Shown here piece after piece: positions 55,301 through 64,000 of a DNA stretch of 64,000 nt (the stretch's first letter is position 1; each line of letters starts with the position of its first letter). Location of the stretch: the NCBI RefSeq assembly GCF_022376445.1, contig NW_025955029.1, positions 124,001 to 188,000 on the forward strand, read 5' to 3'. The notes beneath the pieces are model-generated. The model was not told the origin of the DNA, ran no database searches, and worked only from the letters and a program-made list of their open reading frames with translations. Position numbers and translations under genes: made by a program. The stretch comes from Fomitopsis serialis. Its lineage: Eukaryota; Basidiomycota; Agaricomycetes; Polyporales; Fomitopsidaceae.

Positions 55301-57434
55301 GTACTATCTCACCGGAGAGGCCGAGCCTCGATCGCCGGAACCGAGCTATTTCGTTGTTGGATGGGATTACCTCGTTGATTAGCCGCGTATCGGGGTCGTC
55401 TCCTTCAGCCTCAGGCTCCGGGATAATACCGGGGCCTACAGCGTTCGGCTCGTCTTCCGTGAATACGGTTCACCAGACCCAGCACGCACCGGGCTCCGAT
55501 GTCGATGTATCCCTCCCCGCGCAGGGCGATGATGTGCCACCACGTCCCCGGAAGCCCGCATTCAACAGCCCGCATTTTGACAGTTTCCTCGAACCGACCG
55601 CCCGTACACCGGATGACGCAATGATTGGGCCTCCAGGTCGAGCGGCAGCTACGGGCGCTGGCGACCTCCTACTATCGGAACGGAACACACCGCGCGACAT
55701 TGACCGACTCCTTGCGAGACAGCAGCGCGGTCCTCCAGTGACTGACGAAGACGTGGATATGGGTTCGGATCGCCAGATGCCTATCAACCGTGATGTCATG
55801 GAAAACGAGATCGTCCCCGATGTTGCGGAAGGCATCCCAGACGGCCATGCCGCTGCATCCACGCAAGACGTCCAGATGGCCGACGAGGACCTCGGATGCA
55901 GCCGAGAAGAACCAGTCAGTGAATTCCCCGGCCCAGAGGCGAGGCGCACACAGAGTCCCTCAGTTACTCAAGACGCGCCCAACCAAGTCGACGCCCGTCC
56001 TGCACAGCAGAACGGTGTCGACCCAGACAGCGCTGAAATCCATAGGCCCGAGCCTTCAGGAGGGCACACCTGGGGCGGTCGTACTGTGAGTGTGAACGCG
56101 ATTCCCGAGCGTCGTTGATTAACGTCTGCGCGTAGGTCATACCTGCGTCTCGAGACGACATTCACCGGATCGACAAGGAGATGGGCGCCATTCACGGGGA
56201 GGTCAAGGCGATAAGAGAAGTACTAACGAGCAAGCTTGGAAAAGGAAAAGGAAAAGGCAGAGCAGAGAATGACTCGGATGCTGACGATGAAAGCGACGAA
56301 CCGAGTCTGCCACTCAAGCGACCCAAGAAGTATGGATTTCCTAAGCGCCGACCTGCGGATGCAACGGAACTCGCGGTGCGATTCCTCATACTTCAATCCC
56401 ACAAAGTTAGCTTAACTCGTTGTCAGTCTGATGTTCGGAGCCACACCCGTGTGCTCATGAAGCGCGAGACGCGTGACTCCCGTATCCGGCGTCGATCAGT
56501 CGCGACACCGGAAGAGCTTGAAGGCTTCCAAGAAGGCCGCTGTTGTACTGCGAAGAAGTTCAAACTAGACTTGAAGGGCACGGCGGCCAACAAATGGAAC
56601 AAGTCCGCAACGGAGGTGTTTACTGACAATTTCCTAGAATGCAAGCAATACCAGTGTAAGAAGAGGTCAGAGATATCGGCGGCGTTTAGGTCCCACTTGC
56701 GGGGGCTAATCAAGAAGTACGAGGAGCAACTGTTGAAACCGACCCCGGAAGCCGTCCTTGCGAAGAAATGGCAGCACAGTCGCCTGCAGCGGAAGCAGAA
56801 CGTGAGTGTCTCAGTATCATGGGTTGCATGATACCTAAGTCATGAGCATAGAAATTTCAACGGCGACTCGCCTCTTGTCTAATGTACGACCAGCTGCTCC
56901 CTCATCAAGAATTCTTGAGAATTCTTGGTCCCAACGGCATGAGCTCGGACGAGCCTGACAGTACCCCAGGACAGTTCCGTGTGCTGCTTAAGCCGTGGAG
57001 ACAATCGCAAATCTCTCGGTTTATGGGTGTCTTCGATGCTGCATACGAAAGATACAGGGCTCCACCAGGCCTGCCGGTGACGCGCGGTGCCTTGCCCGGT
57101 CGCCGCGTAGCCTCTGATCCAGTCGCAATCGACGACAACCAACCGGCCGTCAAGGGACTACCGATCAACGCCTATGACCCGCATTGGTATGGTCGGCTTT
57201 CAAGCATCCAGAAACAAGAATTGTGCGTCGTCTCTAAGCCTTACGACTTCAGCATCGAGTCCGACTTCTTGCGGTGAGGGTGTACTATTTCTTGACATGC
57301 GTAACCACGTCTGACAGCTACACATCAGGGATATGGGTCTGCGACCTATCGTTTGGCCCAGTCTGATATCAGACAGTGCGCTTGAAGAGGAACCTGAAAA
57401 CGCGGAAGCGGGGCCGAGCAACTTGCGGCGATAG
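52397..57434 (+). CDS. Large disordered nuclear-type protein with C-terminal GMSSDE domain
   Basis: Small first exons (52397-52439, 52491-52517, 52571-52657, 52715-52795) join in phase 1 to a long exon (52860-54383). Further exons cover about 54,436-54,820, 54,887-56,083, 56,135-56,400, 56,430-56,800, 56,860-57,270 and a last one to 57,434. The N-terminal half is disordered, with bipartite basic patches (SRTKRRRDESP, WKPIKRRRIEY) and two RS-type blocks (SPEHARRRCSRSRSP, SPERGRRRRSRSASP). A helix (IHRIDKEMGAIHGEVKAIRE) and a basic stretch (LPLKRPKKYGFPKRRP) precede the conserved part: RSHTRVLMKRETRD, ILGPNGMSSDEPD, LPINAYDPHWYGRL, YDFS. That C-terminal block matches a family widespread in agaricomycetes but uncharacterised. 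Nuclear location is inferred. A truncated copy lies at 14.4 kb. Confidence 0.75.
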
Positions 57435-58034
57435 GGACTTATGTTGGCACTCGCGACGATCGGGCGCATGGTACGTATGTGGCGTGGACAGTAGGCGGCA
57501 TGGAGACAGTATGTGGCGTGGGGACAGTACACTACATCGACGCGTACACCTTGGAGAAAGCTATGTCATTATAATGGTATGAGTCAATGCCGGGGCCGTA
57601 TCCGAGGTGTCAAACGCGCACGAGTCTGGCTGTGCGTCTGAGACTGATACTGACCGCGCATCCTCCGAGTGGCTCAACATGTACACGCAGACTCAGGGGG
57701 TCGCATGCAGCCATACCAGCGCGCCTCGCGCATGGAACTGAGTCGTTCCGGAGCGTACTAGATATGGCGAGGCTGTGTTTTGGTTTTTGCTTTTGTTCTC
57801 ACTGACAATACAAGCCTTCCTTCAGGTCGGCGAATGCTACACGTCAGCGCATTGCCATGGACAATGCGCGGTGACATCTCGTCCTGATGCATATGTATGT
57901 GCCATGTGGCTGGTGCTTATTGCAGGCCGTATTGTTCCCAAGTCTTAAAGTTTCTCGCGATCGCACCCCCTCTCTACGCAACGCGTACAACAAAGCCCTC
58001 GCTGGAGCCAGTACAGACCGCGGCACCGAACACC
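57435..58034. other. Intergenic with short repeats
   Basis: Imperfect GTATGTGGCGTGG(G)GACAGTA repeats at about 57,473-57,530. No gene recognised. Confidence 0.4.
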
Positions 58035-58334
58035 ATGTTGGGTTTCAAGCCTGCAAGAACGCCATTTTCGTCAGTGGAGCGGTACGTGCCAGTTCCGTTG
58101 AATGGCATGGGTTTATTGACATTGCCGTATAGTAGGGATGAAAGTCAACTGATCAAAAAGCGTTACCGGGAGACGGATGATGCGTTTGACGAAGGAGGTC
58201 AATCAGCTCCGGATCCACACTCCCCTCGATGTGACTATAGTCCAATGAGCACTGTGAACATGCGCGATCAACCGAAGTCAAAGCGCAGATGCTTGTCTCC
58301 CTGTTCTGTGCCGACGAGCGACGACTACATGTAG
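58035..58334 (+). CDS. Small basic protein (82 aa), hypothetical
   Basis: Exons 58035-58081 and 58133-58334 (51-nt intron, phase 2) give MLGFKPARTPFSSVER and then ESQLIKKRYRETDDAFDEGG, ending in RDQPKSKRRCLSP. Could be the 5' part of the next gene. Confidence 0.4.
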   Translation: MLGFKPARTPFSSVERYVPVPLNGMGLLTLPYSRDESQLIKKRYRETDDAFDEGGQSAPDPHSPRCDYSPMSTVNMRDQPKSKRRCLSPCSVPTSDDYM

Positions 58335-58388
58335 GTGTCTTTTGCAGTATCACGTATGAGCTGCAGCAAACAACGGCATCTCAACAGC

Positions 58389-58783
58389 ATGTCCGACCGA
58401 AATCAAGAGCCTGAGGTCGTCGCCAGCAGTGGTAGTGCAGACACTGCGTGCGGGACCGTCACGGTTGCGACTGGATCAGCAATGCCCGACGCAGCGTCGT
58501 ACCTTTCCTATCCCCGGTCGTCCGGCACAGTTCCAATTTCAGCCCCTGGTGTTGGTCCGTCGCACGATGTCGCGCAGGCTGCTTGGGCCGCAGACTTGGT
58601 CACTGTCTACGAGGTCAGAATTGTTGTACGCGTCGCGTAGTATTCATGCGCTTATCTTGACGTTGATAGCGCCTGGACAGCCTGACGTGCCGGATATCAT
58701 GCGTTCAGGCCGATATGTACGAGGTAATGAGTATCCTGGCTGATATCAAGATGCAACTGTCCGAGCGCGGACTCCGTGGTTAG
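58389..58783 (+). CDS. Small hypothetical protein (112 aa)
   Basis: Exons 58389-58613 and 58670-58783 join in phase 0. The first is a Ser/Ala/Gly-rich stretch (MSDRNQEPEVVASSGSADTA); the second is a helix (QADMYEVMSILADIKMQLSE). No family recognised. Confidence 0.45.
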
Positions 58784-59865
58784 GTCAGTGTAGGCCTGCT
58801 TGTCGATCGCGATCCATGCAGAAACACTCACCTTTTGTTGCTGCGTTTAGTACTGGCAATACCTGTAGAGCCTGCAAATTGCATCGTTTTCGAATTCATG
58901 AAAACTGAAAATGTCTGTGTGCGGGCCGGGAGAGTGCAATGCGCGTATGTGTATTATGTGTATATGCCATAGTAGTATAAGCTTAAGTACACCGGCGTAG
59001 TCTCCGGGATGGCAAACCCCGTTCTCGTCAATCAAGGCGCACACAACGCGAATGGATCCGACGCCGTGCACGAAGGACCGCCAAGCTCCTCGAGTGCCTG
59101 CATAGTAATCGTTATTCTAACTAGAAGAGGACGCGCGCAGGAGGAGATTAGGCGCGCATCGCTCTCCTCACTTCGTCGGTCGTCTCAAAAGCCCAGCTAC
59201 AGCTAAGTACCCGCTTTCGATCCTCTCTCGCTTTCCTATATAAGTTACAACAACTCTAGACTACATCAGACGAGCATCGGCGGCAGGCGCAGGCAGCTAC
59301 ATAGCTTCGCCGGGGGAGCAGGCGAGGGACTCTAGCCAAGAAATCCAAGGCGAGCTGGTCTCTCCCGCGCCAGGCCACGACACTGTGATTGACGCGTCCT
59401 ACGCGTGGTAAGCTCCTCAAATACTTCACCGAGCACCGAGCGCAACGACCGCTCCGCAACGAAGGTCAGGCGACCTGGAGAGGAAGACGAGCACCGCTCG
59501 TCGGCAACGCAGAGCCCTGGGACACTCGGTGTTAGGAAGACCCGTACGAGCTCGACGGAGGACATACCGGGTGCCCTCGCTGCGGACAAGGTCATTCTTG
59601 CGGAGGGTGCGTTATCCCACTTCTGGGACTCGGAGATCAGTGCGGACAGCGCAGCTGCGATGTACGCAGAGGAGAGCAAGTGCACGATCCACGCGAGGCT
59701 GTGAAACGGGTTCTACCCTGCACTTGCACGCTGCCATACTGCGCTGACGTTGATCAACCCAGAGACAGGCGCGACCCGGTACAAGGTGCACTAGCAGAGC
59801 CTCGACGAGGCGGTGCTGATCGGACGCGGACGCGGGCACGGGGAACATAGCTTGTATAGGACGTC
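58784..59865. other. Unassigned stretch with decayed coding pieces
   Basis: Frames such as DIPGALAADKVILAEGALSH near 59,555-59,640 look like remnants but match nothing I can name. Confidence 0.35.
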
Positions 59866-60620
59866 GTGACACTTTCCACTACAAGTAAGTATCGCGAGTA
59901 CGACACTACGCAACGGCGACGAGCGCCGAGTCGTCACGACACAGAGATTCAGGCGGAAGATTACGTGTCCCGACTTCAGGCGATCCGCAAGCAAGTGATT
60001 GAGCAGCTAGACAGCACGCACGGCGGGTTCGGGCGAAGTTCCCGCAAGTGGCGACCACGACCGGGTTCCTCACGCGCTTCGCCGCTGCTGAGCGGCGTCC
60101 CTCCGACACCAAGTTCGCGTCAAGTGCCGGCACCGCTACCAAATCACCGAACGTGGAAGGTTTGGGGCTACTTGGACGCAGAGCCGCACGAAGCTGCAGA
60201 CTTAGAGGTCGAGACGGACCACCCGGCGAAGACAGCAGACGGTGGAGAAGGCAGCGTTTACGATAGGGAAGGTAAATGCGGGTGGTGTGCACGACCACGT
60301 CGGTGGCTGGGTCGGCGGCGCGGTACTCGGTCGACGAGCGGTGGCATGTGCCGCATCTCGAGAAGATGCTCTACGACCAGGCCCAACTCCTCCGCTCTAT
60401 GCTCTATGCTCAGTCGAGCTGTACCTCCGAGTCCTGCTCCCGGAGACTTACACACAGTGCGCGTCGCTCATCGGGTTCACGCGCTCGAGCCTTGCGCACC
60501 CCCTCCGTGCTGACGAGCCCCGACGGCGAATTCTCCAGCGCGGACCGGATGATGCAGACTCGCTCACGACCTTCAAAAGCACGAAGAAGCGCGAGGGCGC
60601 GTTCTACACGCGGACGGTTT
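59866..60620 (+). pseudogene. YyaL/SPATA20-type thioredoxin-domain protein, fragment
   Basis: Pieces in different frames follow the family order: [46 protein letters not shown], then [20 protein letters not shown] with AQLLRSMLY, and finally [20 protein letters not shown]. The N-terminal thioredoxin-like CHWCH region and the C-terminal alpha/alpha barrel half are missing, and several frame changes occur. It is therefore a dead fragment. It breaks off exactly where duplicated block copy 2 starts. Confidence 0.82.
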
Positions 60621-61555
60621 GAGAGGGCTGACTGACATGGTACAGGATAGTTCAGGCGTAGGCCATGTCGACGGAGCATGGGCCGACCCGCCAACTCGAT
60701 CGGTCATAACCACGATGCATGATGGCGGCAGTTCGTCCCCGCATTCCCAACGGCTGCTGAGGTACGTCGCAGACATGTTCGTTCCCTTTTCTTTACTTCC
60801 CCTTTCATTACCTCGTAACTCGTCCTTCGCTAACTATCGTTCTGCTGTCGATGCGGTATAATGGCTCGGCGTGTCCATCGCCGTTAAGCTTTCGAGCTCT
60901 ACGTGCGCCGTTGTACGTTTGTTTGATGTCCGTCTGAGAACAGAGGGACAGACCTGGGTAAGCTGTCCAAGACTTCGGGTGTGCAGCACACGGAACGAGC
61001 CTGTGCGTTATACCGCAAAGAAAAAACGTGACGCCAAAGTGTCGCCCAAACGCTAGCAATGTACGCCGCCATGGTTCAGCTACGAGGAGATGCTACCTTT
61101 CAAGAAGGGAGATGCTACGATTAAAGAAGACCCTCTCCTAGGCTGACGTGTACGTGTACGGTCTGTGCACGTATACGTGTATACGTGTATATCACAACAA
61201 GCACTTCTTTGTCTGCCACTCGGCGCAGAGCCCGGACGGATGTCTCCATTGGTACGTACGATCGTACCTGGGCCCACCTTACCCCTAGAGGTGACGCGGG
61301 AACTCAGCCTCCTAGTCGACTTGAAGGTGCCAGCAATAGTCGATTTCTTTCTGCTGTACATGTTGACGAAGGTCCACGTCTGCTCTCAATGACGTGGCAT
61401 GCTAACGTGTATGCCAACGTGTATGCTAACGTGTATGCTAACGTGTATCTTCCTCCTGCAGGTCAGATGTACACCACATGGCCACGGACGTTTGTCTAAG
61501 CCCGCACAATGGACAAGCATACCCGAAGGCGTGCGCGTCTCTAGGTGCGCCGAAC

Positions 61556-61562
61556 TATAAAG
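61556..61562 (+). promoter_or_regulatory. TATA box
   Basis: TATAAAG 54 nt before the ATG at 61,616; same context as at 12,036. Confidence 0.55.
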
Positions 61563-61615
61563 CAAGGCCGTTTGTCGCGGTGTCATACTCACAACACTCT
61601 CTTCTCTTCCTCAAC

Positions 61616-62413
61616 ATGGCTCAAGCTCTCACCGATATAGACTTATCAAACTACGATATCGTCTTGACAAATCAAAGGCTAGATCCCTCATCTGTGCCCA
61701 CCAGTACTCAGGTCCACCTGGAGGTATTGGCGAAAGTAGTGAGTGGTGACCTTATTTCCTGTATCTCAACTTCTGATGATTATTGCACCGGCTGTTTGCA
61801 GCGCCGCCTTACCCTTGACGGTGCCGCCGCCTTGGCCGTCTTTACAACCACGCCATCCTCGGAATTTGAGCCGTTTCCTTACAACCCAGAGCCAGCCACT
61901 CCCCACGCTGGAGGCAACACTGCCCGGGGCGATGGAGTAGGTGTGGGCAGAGACGCTGCCGAAGGACAACGCGCTGCTGCAGAAGGCGCCACTAAGGAGA
62001 ACGACAGCGGTGTCGGTCCTCAGCACGACGATGATCTCGGCGCGAACCCCGCGTCGCTCGACGGTAGCGCTGTACAGGGAACGATACGGCTTTCATTTCA
62101 ATCGGACGAACAATTCTGGGATATGATGAGTCGCAGGGCCTGCGGTACGTGCACCTCATTTCGGTCGCGCCCCAGCTGACGATTGGCGGCAGAATACATA
62201 GAATGCAGTCCGGCGAAGTTCAGGGAGGCCAAGGAAGTATACATCGTCAAGATGGCGGTACGTGTGTGTTTGCTGCATAATCATATACAATCTCTGAATC
62301 GGAGCTTGTAGACTCCAGGTAGCTGGGTCATTACCTTGTTTGTGCGCAAGGAAGTGGAGGGACGCGCTGTGAGCCACCTCGTCAACCCTATTCTGGCTCA
62401 TACGCCGCTCTGA
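61616..62413 (+). CDS. Fast-diverging duplicated gene, copy 2 (210 aa), function unknown
   Basis: Exons 61616-61738, 61802-62144, 62193-62257 and 62312-62413 have the same phases as the paralogue at 12,098, and exons 3 and 4 are the same length. Shared positions include LEVLA before intron 1, YI...P.KF.EAKE.Y.V in exon 3, and SWVITL.V.KEVEGR plus LVNP.LA.TPL in exon 4. Exon 2 is 117 nt longer and unlike copy 1: Gly/Ala/Glu-rich (GDGVGVGRDAAEGQRAAAEG), ending SFQSDEQFWDMM. No known domain. The last exon joins DNA that is almost identical to copy 1 from the stop codon onward. Confidence 0.72.
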
Positions 62414-62806
62414 AACGATGGCCGTCGGTTTGGCGGGGTCGAGGCCGGTGGTCTTTGCATCAGACGTGTTCGCGTCGACGCAGTAGTGTGCTCGTCGCCG
62501 GGTGGCCGGGTGAATGTATGTTATGCGTGCGATGTATGTACAAGTAGTGAACCCAGTGCTCCAGTGATGCTCGCGAATCAATCAATTGCGTACGATATGA
62601 CTCTGAGCTTGTACGAGGAACCAAAAACGAGCACAATTGGCCTCGAGTGGCCCCGGCGCTTCCCTGTTCTCGACAATACGCCCATGACTGCAACACGGTC
62701 GCCCGATTGAACATCACAACGGCCCTCGCGCGCACAGCCTCAACGCGTTAGCTAGTCCTCTGCCACGATTCAGCTAGTAGCACCACGGCGGCGCTCCAGG
62801 CATCTC

Positions 62807-63724
62807 GTGCATCGAGTCTCGATGGCCGCTCGCCCTCTAGAGCTCTACCCCGAGCCACTCCGGAACGAGCGACTCCGGAACGAGCGCGAGGACCGTTCAC
62901 GACCCTGGTGCAAGGCGACTCAGGATGCGGATGCGGCCAGGCCTAGGATGGGAAAAGAGAAGGAGCACCCGTACCGCTGTGACGGGTCTGTACCGAGGCG
63001 GGTAAGGGTACAGGTCGATGGGACTCCGGTCAACGGAGAGGATTTCTGGCACACGGTGCGTCGTAGAAAGTTGTGAAGTCGTCTCGGTACTCATATATCA
63101 TACCTCGTCCTAGATGCGACTGAGCTGGGATTCCATGATACACTTGTCTGCCCTGCCAGTGGCGTCCGTTACGTCTGCCTTCCTGTTCGCCACATCCATC
63201 CTGCCGTCCACCGAGCTTGCGCCATCAGCGTGTACGTGCCCTCGACCGTCCCGCTGGGCCTATTCTACGCAGCTCTCACGCTGTACATCGCCTCGCTCGT
63301 CCTAGTCGCGATCACCCCATGTGGGCTGCCACTGCACTTCCCGCCGGAGCAGATCTTCCCGGGGAAGGTCACCGCGAAGACTGGCGACCTGCGGATCGTG
63401 CTCGCGGGCATGCGCGCGACGACGATCTTCCGGAACATGCGCGGCGCGATGAAGAAGCACCATCTGCGTGCTCCGGAGTCGGCGGCCGCAGAGAACGGTG
63501 CCACCGACAGTGCGAATGCGGAAAACGGGGAGTTGAAGAGCGACGAAGACGGCGTCTTGGGCAAGGGTCGGATGTGGATCGCGTCAATGAATTCGCATGG
63601 CACTTGTTTACGTTGTTTGGTATACACCCTGTCGCCCCTCTCCCTTTGTGTGCGTCGGCGCGGGCGCTTGCGGTCTCTGGTCCGCTCTCCCGCTGCGGTG
63701 TCTACGGTGCATCGCCTGCCCTGA
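62807..63724 (+). CDS. Putative membrane protein in duplicated block, copy 2
   Basis: Nearly the same sequence as at 13,188: an Arg/Glu-rich exon (MAARPLELYPEPLRNER), then LGLFYAALTLYIASLVLVAI and ITPCGLPLHFPPEQIF. The same unresolved splice junction recurs. The 3' part diverges from copy 1 after about 63,550. Confidence 0.45.
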
Positions 63725-63835
63725 TCGTACACCCTGCCTGTCGACGTCCGCTCGCCCGCTTCAATCCTTCCACATCGGGCAGCCGCGCCGAGGTTGCAGG
63801 CAGGCTGTGAGGTCCTGCGCACGTTCTCAATACAC

Positions 63836-64000
63836 AGATTTGATGAGGTGGCCGAGCCCGCATCTGTCGCTCGCGTCTGCGGTAACACGACGGACGAGTA
63901 AGTAAAGTACGCGACTCTCTCGCAAGCGGTCCATTACTTATCTTCGTTGTTTGCTTCGGTAGACATGTCCCGGCTTCGGCATAGCGGTAGCTAGGAAAAC
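63836..64000. other. Window edge, nothing recognised
   Basis: A GTAAGTAAAG donor-like site lies at about 63,899; the region may belong to a gene extending beyond the window. Confidence 0.3.

Larger units (their letters stand above)
60618..63835. repeat. Segmental duplication, copy 2 (copy 1 at 10,462-14,380)
   Basis: Direct orientation relative to copy 1. Lacks about 640 bp found in copy 1 (junction near 60,926, GTTTGTTTGA|TGTCCGTC). Near-identical outside the central gene; about 200 bp near the 3' end (copy 1 about 13,990-14,170) is also shorter here. Confidence 0.92.

Overview
The window looks like nuclear DNA of a filamentous basidiomycete, most likely an agaricomycete. It is GC-rich, and its genes are split by many 45-65 nt introns with GTRNGT donors and YAG acceptors. 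It also carries several families characteristic of that group: a TET/JBP-like dioxygenase, a Tnp2 (CACTA/CMC) transposase, a protein with a C-terminal GMSSDE block, and WD40 and RING-coiled-coil proteins. No species can be named from the sequence alone.

Layout. 1-1.5 kb: frameshifted TET/JBP-like gene. 1.6-4.2 kb (minus): Src1/Heh1/MAN1-type inner nuclear membrane protein. 4.7-5.9 kb: membrane/coiled-coil protein. 6.2-8.9 kb: degenerate G-rich repeats carrying a small hairpin repeat. 10.5-14.4 kb: a block repeated at 60.6-63.8 kb, with a 172-aa gene inside. 14.4-15.0 kb: truncated copy of the gene at 52.4 kb. 16.3-17.2 kb: atypical Ras-like GTPase. 18.2-19.6 kb: zinc-finger protein. 20-22 kb: repeats and an SDR pseudogene. 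23.1-25.1 kb: WD40 membrane protein. 25.4-42.0 kb: a Tnp2 transposase gene whose 5' part is split by an 11.3-kb LTR element. 42.1-43.2 kb: inverted, truncated second TET/JBP copy. 44.8-58.8 kb: mostly ordinary host genes. 59.9-60.6 kb: YyaL/SPATA20 pseudogene.

The most unusual object is the LTR element at 25,620-36,936. It has two 491-bp LTRs that look identical, a 5-bp target duplication (CAGGC), and plausible primer-binding and polypurine sites, but no recognisable gag, protease, reverse transcriptase or integrase. Its sense strand instead holds overlapping long ORFs (largest 1,844 and 865 codons) of Ser/Pro-rich repeats. Embedded in them are about 23 copies of one hairpin whose outer stem changes sequence from copy to copy while pairing is largely kept.

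A second striking object is the duplicated block at 10.5 and 60.6 kb. Promoter and downstream DNA are almost identical, yet the gene between them has diverged strongly in sequence and length while keeping the same intron phases. Two TET/JBP copies lie as inverted repeats about 41 kb apart; one lies beside the transposase, and the other lacks single bases at several places where its partner has them.

All splice models were read by eye from donor/acceptor sites and phase agreement; there is no transcript evidence.
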